Origin: Rhipicephalus microplus
Taxonomy: Eukaryota; Arthropoda; Arachnida; Ixodida; Ixodidae
Length of the DNA: 64,000 bases
NCBI RefSeq assembly: GCF_043290135.1
Contig: NC_134710.1
Location: forward strand, 200,874,692 to 200,938,691
Direction of reading: 5' to 3'
In this document: positions 13,651 to 28,420 of the stretch, in pieces
Layout: the number at the start of each line of letters is the position of its first letter
Numbering within the stretch: the stretch's first letter is position 1
The notes under the pieces: generated by a model
Told to the model about the DNA's origin: nothing
The model's database searches: none
What the model saw: the letters and a program-made list of their open reading frames with translations, nothing else
Program-made: the position numbers and the translations under genes

Positions 13651-16440
13651 CGCTCACGAGAATGAGTCGGCGATCTCATCATTGCCTCATTCTCCCAACC
13701 TGCTGTGTACACAAGTGTTTGTTTGGGTGAGCCCAGACTATTCCGAGCACACGCAATGGCTTCCCGCTGTCTGTGTGTAGTGTGCCGTCTTTTCGCATAC
13801 CAATGAAGACCAGAGCTTCGGAAAGAGCAGGGGAAAGAAGCCAACCTAAATCTTCATCAGGCCATGTAAACTTTTTCAAAACTCGCCGAAGCAAGGTGAA
13901 TCGCCGTAGGGTCGCCATGCCAACAAATCATGTAAAATCATGAGTTATTTGGCAAGCTTGCACAGAAATTTTAAAGATTCCTAGCCGCGTTAAAGGGTAC
14001 GCTACTCTTTCTATCAGTTAGCTTTACCTGGGAAAAATGAAGGAAAAGAAAAAGGTAATAAACGAGGCGTCATATTGCCAAAAGAACAATAGAAGCTTCG
14101 ACATCTAAAAAGGATGGCCCATGCAACTGTTACGTTCTTTTTTTTAGTTTAGGACAAGTTTCTAGGAGCAATATCGGGTTATTTATTAGGGTAGCAACAA
14201 ATGCATTTTATTTACACGTATCACTGTTTATTATCGTGTGCAAAACCACTGCACTCAAGCAAGGTGAAACATTGACCATTTTTATTCTGTGCAGCTGGTG
14301 GTCCTCCTGTCGAAGTAGGTTATAACTTCCAAAACATATGTAACATCGGTGTTCTGTCATTTTTATGGCTCTTTTTTCTCGTTTTCATTGTAGTTTCGCA
14401 CTGATATGAGAGCCCACTTAAGGAAGCGTGACCAAGGATGAAGGGCTCTTTACCGAATCAAACTTTAAAGACAAATATGTGCCGCAGCAAATTAGCACTC
14501 ACACGCGAATACAAGGCACGGTTGCGGTTAGGAAGGAAACGAGTCAACACAAACACAGCTCGGGTTCCTTGATAGTACTTATAATGCGAAGCGTCCTCGC
14601 ACAACAGGCCCAGCGATTTGTTTTCGGTCGAAATGTGGCTCACTTTAGGCCTCCCCCCTTCCCCCTCCCTCTCATATATACGACAAAGCGAGGCTCCCTA
14701 CGCGTGTCGCCTAGCCTTCACGCTATTGGATTAGCACTTCTGTTTAGTTTGGTTGACAACCTATGTGCAAAGTGCTTATACCTCATTTCGTCCTCTCACT
14801 TGTTATGCTGTGCCTGCGTATATTACTGGCTCAATAAACCGGTTAGCAGTCACAGACCTATATGTTCCCAAATATCAGAGCGTGCCCTGCCCTCATTTTT
14901 TTATCTTTTTTATAAGAGAGAGTAGGTGGTAGTAAGTAGGTGGTAGTTGATGAATCAGCAGCGTTCGAACCAAGAAACTAGACTGACTCGTATGCCATAA
15001 ATAGTAGGCATTCATGTGTATAGCTTAACTCTGCGTAATACTTTTTGAGCTGTTTGAGCGCTTGTTTACTTCCCTGGCATAAATGGGTTCATTGAGCTAT
15101 TAGCTGTATTATACACCTCTACAACGTTATGGGTACTAATGAATCTAACCTTTTCAGTGCCTCAGGTTTCATGACCATCTTGGATACTATGTCATTGTAT
15201 CAGGCTTACTGTTTCAATGTACAACACAGTCCAGCTAATCGCACACCACCACAAACCCAATATACTAACACCTCTATCACAACGAAAGAAAATCAATACA
15301 AAGGTGTTCACCGGTAGTGTCCTTCAGTTTTTTTAATCAAAGAAGGCATACTGAAATAGTATTATAATCTCAGAACCATCATATAATTGAAAACGTGCGT
15401 TGCCATTAGGCCGGTGCAGCCATTGTACGTGGCAATGTCATCGAACTATGCCTGGCCTGTTGCCCTTCATTCCCACAAATCGCGCTACTCCGACAAAAAG
15501 TGATTCTGCTAGTACCGTAGGTTTTCTTTGTTTTGCTCTGATCAAAATTATAAAGCGACTCAACCTTTCCATTCCTGAGATTACAGTTTTTGTTCTAGCC
15601 CTCCCTAAAGCCTATTAGCACGTTATGGAGGCATGAAAATTTGCTGCCTCACGACAACACTGCGAGGTATCGATCCCGAAGCAAGATTTCCTCATTAAAA
15701 AAAGTGTATAAAAATCACTAAATAGTTAATTTTTACCCCTCTGCCTCACTGAGGGAGCAGAACCTACTCTTTTAAGTTGTCATTATTCTTTCTCGGCTTT
15801 GCTCAGACATGATATTCGGGTGGTGTTGGGGGGAGGGGGCACTCTTTTGAGTTATTTATGAATATAGCCCCTACATGTTCCTTCTTATGAGATTTTAGCG
15901 TAGTTAACAATATATGATATGATATTGGCACCATATGTTTCGACCTTTTCAATCTGATAATGTTGTGCGTCAAAGTTAAATGCGTACGCATTTTTGATGT
16001 AGCGTTTGAGGTGTATACTCCTTTAACGATACATCAAAAATTGTGTCAGTATAGTGGCAATATTTTTTATACATCGCAAAATGGACAATTTTTTTTTGTT
16101 TTCTTTGTAAATATTCGGTGCTAAGGCTCTCCACACAGACCGGAATGGAAAACACACCAAATATATTTCACTTGATTCTAATGTTTTCTTCACTGAGCAT
16201 ATGCGAGCCATGGAGACCCATCATAGAGAACATTATCTCGGCGTGTCAACACCGTCCCGTTGAGTTTTCAAACTCTGCGTCCTACATGCAGAGTAAATCG
16301 CAGAAATTACTGTCGGGGTCACCGGACCACGATTCACTCATCATTGTTTGCGTGTGTTACGAGCAGATGACAAATTTGCCACTAGTATACGTCGCAAGGT
16401 GCTCTCTCTTCATGATGTCACGCTACAATCAGACGTCATT
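13651..16440. other. Unassigned DNA
   Basis: The 165-codon plus frame at 14428-14925 has no domain and an irregular composition, and is treated as chance. A short inverted repeat (TTTTTGATGTA / TACATCAAAAA) lies at about 15990-16034. Confidence 0.45.
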
Positions 16441-16441
16441 G

Positions 16442-16484
16442 AGAAGCAGACCCCTCGTTATTGAAGCAGACCCCTCGTTATTGA
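16442..16484. repeat. 20-bp tandem duplication
   Basis: GAAGCAGACCCCTCGTTATT is present twice in direct succession, giving two identical units. Confidence 0.9.
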
Positions 16485-19400
16485 AACTTGAATTTGTATC
16501 ACGTAGCGGCATTAAAAGTATATTTGGTGTGTCATTAATGAAATATATTTGAAGAAGTCCCAAGCACCACGGTACTTTTTCTGCGGTTCTGGGCACGAGT
16601 GTTTTTAATGACTGCAACTATACAAAAATATTTAGAATGTGGGCCGATATTCCTTTAAACAGCTTGACACAGAAGTTGACGGGCTTACAATACCGCCTTT
16701 GAAACTTCATTTCGTCGACGCACGTCTGTTTATGCTTGCATAAACCATCAGTTTACGAAAATAGACTATTTGTTTTTATACACAATGTTTAAGGAAGTAC
16801 ACTCTATAAATAAAGTGTACTGACAGGAATTCGCTCATATCGCATACGCAGCGTGATTTTTAAAGAACTGGCCAATGGTTTTAATTGGGCGGTAGTTTTA
16901 AGGATTGTTGAACATTCCGCATTTTTGTCCCTTTTTTGTGCAACACCGAATACAAAATAAAAGAATAAATAATAAATAACCAAAGAAAACGTGAAAAGCT
17001 ATACAAGGTGGCATCGTTGGTCCTGCGCACCTTTTGCGTAAGACAGTGGGGACGCCAGGTTGATCAAATTAAATACTCGCGAAAACCGAGCACTCTATAC
17101 GTCGTCTTCACAGGGCAAGAAGGAGTGTTCTGGCAACTCGCGTTTTGCTCCTTTGTGGTGCGTGGAAACAGCTTGAAATTTACGTGACCATGCAAAGCAT
17201 AGACTTTTTTTGCAATGCTATGCAAAGGCAAATTTTGGCGCATTTTCACCAGTCAGTGGGTTGCCATATTAGCGACAGTGTCACCTGTTAAGCAACATGA
17301 CGGTGCCCACGAGATAGAACTATCTGGTCGCCACGCGACATTGCTTTGACGCATGCGCATTTGCGTCCGGCCAGTGTCTTTGGTGCTTGCATTGTCACGA
17401 ATGTCGTAATTTTGTGATTTCCTATTTATCTATTTTGTCAGCTTCAGCTTTGCATAATAAGCAAACTGTCGTGTCAATAAATGTTCGTCTCTCTGGAAGA
17501 TCTAACTGTGTAGAAGGCATTAAAATGTCATAAAAAGAACAATTCAATAAAATTGGTCATTTCTTTTTTTAAAATGCACCCTATACCACGAAGGCAACGG
17601 TTTACGTTAATGCTAAACGATCCGGCTGTTTATCATTCAGAAACTGTTTGGCATTCAATATTTTTTAGGTGCAAATGGCGTTTTTCACTCTTTCGCTCGC
17701 TGTTCGTTCACAAAAGTTAGTAAACACGCAATCCTGAATGCAGACCTCGAGCTTTTTAGCACGGCGACGATGACGCACGTATCAGCAAAGTGCAGCTGGC
17801 GGTATACATAGCGTTTGATATCACCTAAGACTGCTCATGTATATTCCACTAAAAAGTGAAGGGCTGTCTAGGGTCGAGCACATGGCGCTTCGTAAGCTCT
17901 TCACCTCATGCGACCGATAATGCTTAATTCCAAACTTAAGAAACTGTATAGTACTTGTAGGGAGACAGCACACTGCTGGGCACGCGAAAACTAAAGCTCC
18001 TAAATCTTGGATGGAATCTAAGTGTTCCGTTTGTTTCAGCTACATATCTATAGCAGGTACGCGTAATTGGGCAGACCGTAAAAATAGTTAGAGCTGCGGT
18101 GAGACACATGTTCCTACGACACTTGTTTCGCGACATATCTCTCATATGGAATGGGGAAGCTCTGAACCAAGCCATTAGTCTGCACATTGCCATGCTAAGA
18201 TTTATTTTAATTACTTCTAGTTACACCACCCTCTATTTAAAAAAAAACCCTGTACCCCAATATGAACAGGGTAAGGAGTACGTGGCAAGCCGCATAAAAA
18301 TTGTGGCATTTTTTGCGCCACAAGATCGTCAGTCCAGTCGGTGATTTCTCGTTGCATTGAATGTGCGGGCAAAACAGCTGTTTTATGCGCAATCCTGAGA
18401 GCACAGGTGCCGTTGCGAATGAGCTTCAAGTCGACTCGCTCCCGCTGACGTTCACGGCTTTGTCTTGAAACATTTTTTCGCCATGCAGCAGCAATTCATG
18501 CTCTTTAATGATTAGTTAAATGGCATATGCTGAGCTTTCAATCTCGCCGAGGGGCGAGAAATGCTTCGTTATGAAGATTATGTCCACGGAAAGCGAATGC
18601 TGTGAATGCGTCGGTCATGGCTGACCATGAAATGAATTTTTGCGATGCAGTGGCTGTGTTGATAGTTTCAGACCACCTTTTCTGTCTGGTGGCTACTGAC
18701 GAATACCTTGCATTTTCTAAGTACATAACTTCACATAACAAAAAGCAGCACTAGGTTTTTCATTTTTTAGTGATATATTTAGCAAAAAATAGTCAGGTTG
18801 TGGCAAGACTATAACTAGCCGGAAGAACTTCTGTGCAATCACATCAAAGTCTGGATTGACGACTCATTTTTTTCTGTGCTTACTAATATCCAAATTTTAA
18901 AATAAGCAATAACTGTTTCGTGTTTCAAAACTATGTATTTAGGCAGCTGTAGCGAATCCACAAGAAATGTTGCACTCTACATCGGTTTGCACTAACATAC
19001 ATTGCCAATCTTGATAAGGGGCATGATGGGGAGCTTTAAAATGGAAAACGCCAGATTTGCTCACTCGAACCCAGGCGACTTTATTATGCGAGAGGAAAAC
19101 AAGCATGTTACCCTCGATAATATGGAACTCTGTCGTATCACAAAATGCACATGCCCAGTAAAAAAAAAATTGAGTGAAAACTGTTCTATGTTTTTTTTTT
19201 ATTTGTGTACTTGAACTTTATTAAATGAGAGCTCCTTTCGTTATCTCTGACAAAGATACTAGCCCATCACTTTTGTATTGTTTTTGTTATCGCAGCACTT
19301 CTATCATTTCTCGTAACATTATAAAACCGCGGCATGTGTTGAAGGAAAGCTTGGCTTGTTTCAAGACTGTCCTTAATAAGTAAATACAGCTGTGATATTT

Positions 19401-19510
19401 CAGTTATCACGCGAGTCGTTGTCCTAAAGGGCCTACCGTTAAAGCAGTATTTTTTTTACATGTACTGAATGCTATTAGTATGAGGCTAAATTTTCATCGA
19501 ACATTTCTTT
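16485..19510. other. Unassigned DNA
   Basis: AT-rich, with no domain-bearing frame and no repeat family recognised. Confidence 0.4.
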
Positions 19511-19514
19511 ATCC

Positions 19515-19680
19515 GTAGAGAAGGCAAGATGGGGAGGCCCAAAGTTAGGTGGGCAGAGAGGTTTGCAGGTATAACGTGGCCGTAGCAAGCGCGAAACCTC
19601 GTTGATTGCCGGAACAAGGGAGAAGCATTGGCTCTGCAGTAAGCGTAGTCAGGCTGATGATGACTGTCATCACGATTATG
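19515..19680 (+). pseudogene. RTE-like LINE C-terminal tail
   Basis: One plus frame reads GRPKVRWAERFAGITWP, a stop, then ARNLVDCRNKGEALALQ. It resembles the conserved C-terminal tail of RTE-clade LINE proteins (RPKxRWADx...W...A.DR..W...EA). Stops are present and only the last 45-50 residues remain. A GATGATGAC run follows, consistent with the short trinucleotide 3' tails of RTE elements. The assignment rests on one short motif. Confidence 0.5.
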
Positions 19681-19689
19681 ACTATATAC

Positions 19690-22600
19690 ACGCTACATTC
19701 AGTACGGCATGTATTTATGGCGACACAGAGTGGTAGACTATTATGGTACTACTTTGGTTGTATATCTATTTCCATATTTTAATTTTTTTTTATTATAAGT
19801 GATGAGCTGTATAGTACGTGTGCGGAATGAGAACTATATCAGATTCATTTAATATAACTCGGTCACTGCTTAAGAATAAGTACATGCTCCTACCCCAGAT
19901 TTGTGGCTCAACTGTCATTCATCCGCGCAAGATAGTCATGCTTAGTGGTTTCTCTTCTAACCATAAGTACTTTAATTTTTCGTGCTCACGTTCATCTGCC
20001 CCTCCGTCCCTCCGTACGTGCCTTGGCACAGTTCCAGGAGGCCGCCAGGGGGCTCCAACTACAGATATATGTGTATAAACCTATCATTGCTGGGCATACT
20101 TTCTAACGAGCACTAATTTTGAATATGTGTCGTTCCACGCCAACTGTCCCAGCCTTGACGCTCGACCGCTTCCGATTTACTTGAAAAAAAAAATTCAGAA
20201 CTATATACCTAAAGCAGAAAGTGTTTCTCCGAAACATCTTTTGTAAAAAAAATTTTCCAGTACCGCAAGCCTTATTTGAAATTTGTCGGAAAGCTCGAAA
20301 CCATAACTCGTAAAATACGTTGCCAAAAAAAAAAATCTGTTCTTTTCATGTTAGGTCAAGACAATTTTTTACCTTTATAACAATACTTGGCGTTTTATTT
20401 AAAAAAGTTTTACGAGGTTTTAAGCTTTTGTGGATTTTTTATGTGACCTCAAATATGAAGAATCTAGTCCATATTGGATATTTTTTCATAGAAAAATAAA
20501 ATTAAAGGAAATCGGATAGGTGACATAAGCATGTTACCAGAATGTCTTACTAAAGACCAAAAATAGCTTCAAGCGCATAGAGTGCGAAATAAATTTTTCA
20601 GGTGATGACAAATTCGCAAAAATCTTTATTTTGGCACATCTTCGGCGGTAAATTCAACCTTGAGGCAGTCCTACTAAAAATATGCGCAATAACAGATTTA
20701 GTAGCAACTTTCATCGGCTACTCACTCTGAAAGCTTTATCACATTAGTTTGCTTTAGGCGAGAAAAAAATATTTTTGAATCTTCGTGTTACCGCTCTTGG
20801 GGTTTGGACATGTTCATAGCCGTAAACATGCGTCCTAGCAGTAAGTACAAGCTGTACGAACATAGGAATTATCTGGACAACGTAACTAGCTTTGTCTGTG
20901 CCTATTTAAGTTTTTTACAAGGTACTGCTACCCCTATTTAACGAGAAACGCGGGACCTACTAGAGAGCATTTAGCTACGTGCCGCCGTCCGCTGGCAGCC
21001 TGCGTATAGTATATGCTTGCGCAGCACCGGAAAGCGGTGCCGATTTGTGCAACACCCTTCGTCTTGGTGGCGGCCGCCGGGGCGCACCAACGGATGCCGG
21101 TCTCGCCGGTTGCACCTCGCGTCACACTCTCACGTGCTCGCGCTTGCCAGCTTAGCGTCACTGTGCCCAGCGTGTCCGCTCATGCAAAAAGGTAGACGCG
21201 CGCATCGAGTCCCATTCTGACCGATTCTGCTGCCTCAATGGGCACAGGCTTTCGCCGAATCCTTTAGAATTAACATAATTTCTTTATTTTTACGCTGCTA
21301 ATGTATATACTACGCATATTATCATTTGACAGTTCTTCATTCCACTGTTAAAATGGTTAGTCTGGTTGAGTAGTGAAGTCAGAATATTAGCCTTCATTTG
21401 CCAAGAAGTTCGATTTCTTGACCTAGAGCTAGCCGAAAGAACTTGTGCCTGCATGGGACTGTCAACTACTGGAGTACGTGAAATTTACTTGACGTCAAAA
21501 AATAAGCAATTGCAAATACATGCTTGGGTGTGACATGCATTTATATAAATTGTGTCTCAGTGTGACAGTGATGGCTGAGGGCGGCGCTTACATTTTTTTG
21601 TTAGATAGATTTGGAACACGTGGTTGCTTGCAGCCTAAGATGCAAGCGACCAAAGCTTGTTTGTCCGCTTAAAAGTTTACTAAGTCGTATCAGGCCGATT
21701 GAAAAAACTTTAGCAGCACTTAAGTCTGCACATGCCATTACGTCTGGTAATACACGTCTTGGAGGTGCTTGGTGCATACAATAAAAAAAAATTGCGCAAG
21801 AAAACAAACTTTTCGGAAAACACAAACGCGCAACTGTCGTCGTATGTTTCCCTTTTATGGATGTATGTGCGCGTGTGTGCATTGTTTGCACAATCCTTCC
21901 TTTTTGACGCGATAACTTGTGCACGTCAAATACGCGCTATAAGGCGCGATTCAGACAGAGTGTGCGAAAACGCTGCGATGGTTCTTATGCCGACTTGTGT
22001 GCGTGCACTAGCTCTGCGGTTCGTTATGCAGTATCATTGCTAAAGTTCTTGAAATGGTTAGTGCGATTTGCATAATCTGTCACTTTGTAAAAGCATCAAT
22101 TTGCCACCAACACGTCAAAGCTAAACTCAACTGAAAAAAAAAAAGCGTCATAGAAGCATTGCAGACATGTTTGAAAATGCATGCTGTGTCCTGCATAATG
22201 TGTCATGATGACGTGACATCATAGGAAACTCGGAGTTTTCTCCAGGTGATCAGTTCACGAAACTTTCCTGAATAAGTACCATTTGCCACTTACCAGTCTT
22301 TTTTTTTTTTGGTAGCACTTCACATGTTACAATTACCGGGTATAGGACCTCGCGAATTGTTCGGTCGTTCAAATTTTCATACTTTTTTATTCGCATTTTC
22401 GCATATCGCATGTTCTTATTTGTAAGTTCTTTCTAGCATTGCACAATCGATTTCGCTAATCTTGTGTTGTACATTACATTTTTTTTGTCGTAGTTGTTAC
22501 AAGTGAGAACATTCATACAATTATGAAGCACGTCGTGCTGAAAACTTGCAGAATATTTTAAACTTTCTGGCCTTCTTGAACATATACGCTGAATTTTAAA

Positions 22601-23098
22601 GTGAATTTTCAAGTTTAGCCTCTACAAAAATCTGAACGTCAAGGCCTAAAATTGAACCGGTGCTCTATAGTGCTTAGCAGCTTATAGCCACAGCCGATGG
22701 TGAGCACCAGGATTTTCTCGAATTTTCTGGTAAAAATTATTCTTGCGAAGCAGAGTATTAGTTAAATGGGCGAGAAGTAGAACCATCTCGGAAGCGGATA
22801 AAACTGAGCCTTCAAGGTTTTTACGTATGGGAGGCTTGATCTTGCTGCTCCTTTGAAGTTCTAACATATCTCAATATACGCGCACCCGAATGATATCTTG
22901 AATTAAGCATTCAAGTTTGATTTCACGCTTCGTAACTTTTTTCGATAAGGCTACCAAAAAGTACGCTATCAATTCAGGTCAGCCAAATTTAGTTCACTCA
23001 TCAGCAGCGTCAGTTTTACACAATATTCCTACAATCCGTAATTTTAATAGGCGGGGGGCACAATAGTTTTGAACTGTGACGGGTGCTTTCATACAGAC
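19690..23098. other. Mostly unassigned DNA
   Basis: The AT-rich stretch 20120-20780 looks like a decayed dispersed repeat, but I cannot classify it. A short GC-rich patch lies at 20940-21220. No protein domain is seen, and the 107-codon minus frame at 21601-21924 has no recognised features. Confidence 0.4.

Positions 23099-23155
<57 letters not shown>
23099..23155. repeat. Compound (CA)n(TA)n microsatellite
   Basis: About 17 CA units are followed by about 11 TA units, immediately beside the 3' end of the Penelope-like element. Confidence 0.97.
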
Positions 23156-23214
23156 GTATGGGATATGGCACAACGGGAGCGTTGTCAACAAGGATAAATA
23201 TATTTATTTCCCAA

Positions 23215-23260
23215 CAGTTTCGGGAGGGGTCCTCCCTTCTTCAGGGGATGAGTTATACTG
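23215..23260 (-). ncRNA. Partial hammerhead-ribozyme-like fold in the Penelope 3' region
   Basis: On the minus strand, CTGAAGA (23244-23238) is followed by a perfect 6-bp stem GGGAGG/CCTCCC with an ACC loop (23236-23222). GAAA comes next (23221-23218). A candidate stem III pairs CAGT (23260-23257) with ACTG (23218-23215), which places a GTA triplet at the expected cleavage point (23258-23256). One extra A sits before stem II, and a convincing stem I is missing because only about 10 nt separate the triplet from CTGAAGA. Hammerhead motifs are known in Penelope-like elements, so this may be a decayed or minimal version. Activity is not claimed. Confidence 0.4.
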
Positions 23261-23797
23261 ACATGAATTTCCAAACTTCGTTGCTGCCGCGTCCCTCTCG
23301 CCTTGAAACATGTTTGCGAGAGTGAGAGGGAACTAGAAAAAAAGGGGGGAAAGAAAAAGAAAGAAAAGAAAGAAAGTAAAAAAGAGGAAGAACCACTGTC
23401 AACACTGAGAACAAAGCCAACTGTCCGTGTACGTCCACATACGTTTCTTATCACGTGCTGTTCAGTTATCGACGTGTGTCGGGCCACCCAAGAGTGTCGC
23501 CGCGGTGCCGGGAGGGTCCGTGACGGCGTGCGTAAAGAAAGGGTTTCCCCGTAATGGATCGGTCGGCATGCGGCGTGCGTAAAGGAAGGGTCTCCCGTTA
23601 ATGGGTCGGTCGGCTCTTTTTACCCTTAATCTTCGTCCGTTTCCCTTCAATGGTCATCAAGTGGTAGGCGAACGAAAACACTTTGTATGTGCATGTGGAA
23701 AAAGGAAGAAAAGAAAAAATGAATGAAGAAAAAACGAAAACAAGAATAGACAGTGTACACGTACGAGTCAGTCAGAAAAAAGCATGGTCTCCAGTTA

Positions 23798-24613
23798 TCA
23801 ATCTTTGTCACCAATTTCCTCCTGGCTTACTTCTCGGAGGCAGTTGAGTTTACCGGGGTCCTCGTTGATGCCGGCTACTAATGTTCGAAATTTGAAAATA
23901 AAATATGCCTCACGCTGTTCGCGCTCGCGTCTGTTTGAGAAACCGGACTGCAACAGAGTTACGCTGATATTTTCAAAACTGTGGTTTGGCAGGCGCAGAT
24001 GTCTAGATAAAGGTAGCTTTGGCAGTGAAGTGGCGTGGTACCGGTGATTATTGAACCGCAGCCGAAATGGCGTGTCTGTTTGGCCGATATATTCTTGTCC
24101 GCAGATGTTGCAATGTAGCATGTATATTACGTTACTGGAGTCACAATTAAGACTTTCAGTTATGCAGACTTTGAAATCCGAGAAGTTCGCTTTGGATTCA
24201 CGTGTTGTGACCATCTGTGGGCATACCTTGCATCGAGCTTTTCCGCAGGGATGGCACCCTGATTGAAATTTGGGGGTGGTTGTTTTTGCTCTGACAAGAA
24301 TGTCCTTCAGATTTTTATCCCGGCGGTACACCGCGTGAGGTGGCTTCGCGAAGATAGAAGTTAGTCGTTTGCGTTGTCTGATTATGTTGAAAAGGCGGGA
24401 CAGTATGTTGTTGATTCGTGGCGCTGATGAGGAGTAAGTTAGTACAAGGTTCGTTTGGGAAGTCGTTTTAGATACTCTGTTTGGTCCCTTAATATTATCA
24501 TTCCTGTTCACGTTGCGAGCACGTAGTATGGCATCGTCAATAATGTCTTCCGGATAATTTTGTTTCAATAAAGAATGCTTTCGGTGTTCCGCGTGTCTGT
24601 CAAATTCCCGCAT
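23798..24613 (-). pseudogene. Penelope-like GIY-YIG endonuclease domain
   Basis: This 271-codon frame continues the RT frame after one in-frame stop. It has a basic linker, then a Cys-rich knuckle CHPCGKARCKVC (about residues 120-131), the spacing seen between RT and endonuclease in Penelope-like proteins. The GIY-YIG domain follows. It has NVIYMLHC for the GIY strand, EYIGQT for the YIG strand, the conserved Arg in FRLRFNNHR, and REREQREAYFI, which carries a candidate metal-binding Glu. The C terminus at 23798 looks natural. The Met at 24613 is only the first after the stop and is not a true start. Confidence 0.87.
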
Positions 24614-26492
<1,879 letters not shown>

Positions 26493-26789
26493 AGTGATAT
26501 AAAATCAGTATATTTGCAAGGAAACATGCAATAAAACAGGAAACGCAAAGCTGCCTAGGAAAACAATGGGAAAGAAGCTTGATGCGTAATAAACAATCAA
26601 TACCATATAGCACAACAATTCGATTATAACAAGTAGCGTTATTACAATAATGAAGTCGGCTTTAGAATAGAAAGGGTCGTTTTATTAAGCAATTCTTTAT
26701 ATTCCTTAAGTAAATGTTTTGGGGTTTCGGTTATGGTGGCCGCATTTTAATGCGAGTGAAATTCGAAAGCAGCCGTGCACCCTTGCCAT

Positions 26790-27490
26790 TTTTAAACACT
26801 ATCACGTGGTCATCGATCCCTGGACTTAGTTCTGCCTTTTATAGGCGAACTGCCACCCCTTTCTTTGCGCCACCGCACTGCAACTCTGGTGCTTTATCAC
26901 AAATTATTTCATTCTTCCCTCAATCAGCCACCTTATATTGTAGCCGCAGCACGCATATCCCATCGAACCAGTCATCCATTTCAGGTTTCCCGCCCATCTT
27001 CGCGCACCACTGCTTTTTCTGCCTCGTTCTTTTTTCGAGCAGCCACAGATTGGAACGGCCTCCCCCGGGACATTGCCAACATCGCCTCATCATCTGCCTT
27101 TCAAGACCGTATTATTGATCATCTTCAGTGCTAAAACAACTCTTACTGTTTATTGTTAACCTAAATAAAACCCCACCCCTTAGGTAATGCCCCTCCTAGA
27201 AAGGGGGGCCTTTAAGGTAAGCCCCGCCGCGGCGGTCTAGTGGCTAAGGTACTCGGCTGCTGACCCGCAAATCGCGGGTTCGAATCCCGGCTGCGGCGGC
27301 TGCATTTCCGATGGAGGCGGAAATGTTGTAGGCCCGTGTGCTCAGATTTGGGTGCACGTTAAAAAACCCCTGGTGGTCGAAATTTCCGGAGCCCTTCACT
27401 ACGGCGTCTCTCATAATCATATGGTGGTTTTGGGACGTTAAACCCCACATACCATACCTTTAAGGTAATAAACTGAACTGAACTGAACTG
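26790..27490 (+). pseudogene. CR1-like LINE 3' end, interrupted by a SINE
   Basis: The plus frame ending at 27134 contains LYHKLFHSSL, PYIVAAARISHRT and SFFFRAATDWNGLPRDIA, the standard C terminus of CR1-type LINE reverse transcriptases. The catalytic core is absent, so this is a 5'-truncated copy. The 3' UTR has a G/C hairpin (CCCCTCCTAG...GGGGGG, about 27190-27208). The terminal ACTGA-type short repeats lie at about 27472-27491. A Ruka SINE (27221-27456) separates the hairpin from those repeats. Confidence 0.78.
27221..27456 (+). mobile_element. Ruka-type SINE inserted in a LINE 3' tail, 12-bp TSD
   Basis: This is a full copy with an intact B box (GCGGGTTCGAATCCCGG). CCTTTAAGGTAA is duplicated at 27209-27220 and 27457-27468. 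The insertion postdates the LINE, because the LINE tail continues on the far side. Confidence 0.92.
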
Positions 27491-27491
27491 A

Positions 27492-28035
27492 AATAACACA
27501 TGGAGGATATTCGCGTGCGAACGCCATCTGCTGCGCAGTTTGCATACAGACGCTTTCGTGTTATCAGCTTTATCTGTCCGATCATTTGTTCAGAAAGCCG
27601 ATGTGACACTGATCGTCGTATCGCTTATCTAGTGTACCATATGCTGGGCTCGACGCTTGCGCGATAGTATTAAAATTTCAAACGGTGTTCATACACTTGA
27701 ATGCCTGTTGGATAAATCAAGGTGGTGAGAATTATTCCCGAGTTCCTCACAGTGACGTGCCTGATAAAAGTGTCGTGCCGTGCTGTTAAGCCATACAATT
27801 GCCTCCACACACGATCTGTGAGTAATAACTTGGTGAAATTGGGAAATGGGACATTGACATAGTTGCAAGTGAGGTGTTAGTTTTCCTATCATTTAAGCTC
27901 ACTTCAAGCAAAACACGGTTATTGCATTAAAGTAACCTAGTAATGTTAGTATTTATAGAAGTTTCAACGATAAACCATCTACATTACAAGGTTATGGAAT
28001 TATTCATCTACCACAACGAAGCGAGTCATTAGATG
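27492..28035. other. Unassigned DNA
   Basis: No domain or repeat family recognised. Confidence 0.4.
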
Positions 28036-28160
28036 GATTTGGGTGCACATTAAAAAAACCCCAGATTGTCGAAATTTTCGGAGCCCTTCACTACGGCGTC
28101 TCTCATAATTGTATGGTTGTTTTGGGATGTTAAACCCCACATATCAATCAATCAATCGAA
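28036..28160 (+). mobile_element. 5'-truncated Ruka fragment
   Basis: It starts in the body (GATTTGGGTGCACATT) and runs to a TCAATCAATCAATC tail. The tRNA-like head is missing. Confidence 0.85.
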
Positions 28161-28254
28161 CGATCAGATGAACAAGACTGAAAGTTTAAACTACACAAAA
28201 GTGGTGTTGCGTGGACTAACAAATTACTTAAATATGAGATACCAGCCACCTGAT

Positions 28255-28412
28255 TTTGTAGGCATTGAGTTTGGCTACCAGATGGTGAAAATTACCGGCG
28301 CCTTCCAGTACGGCATCTCATAATCATATGGTCGTTTTGGGACTTTTAACATGACATATCAGTCAATCATCCCGTAATCATATCGGGGTTTTGAGACATA
28401 AAACTCGAGATG
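28255..28412 (+). mobile_element. Two decayed Ruka 3' fragments in tandem
   Basis: 28262-28369 retains GCGCCTTCCAGTACGGCATC and a TCAGTCAATCAT tail. 28370-28412 retains only the AATCATATCGGGGTTTTGAGAC end. Both are strongly diverged. Confidence 0.6.
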
Positions 28413-28420
28413 TTATTTAT

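Noticed and set aside
14428..14925. 165-codon plus-strand frame
   Set aside because: No recognised domain, irregular composition and no splice or promoter support; likely chance.
20120..20780. AT-rich stretch resembling a dispersed tick repeat
   Set aside because: Recognition was only an impression, with no second copy in the window and no structural ends.
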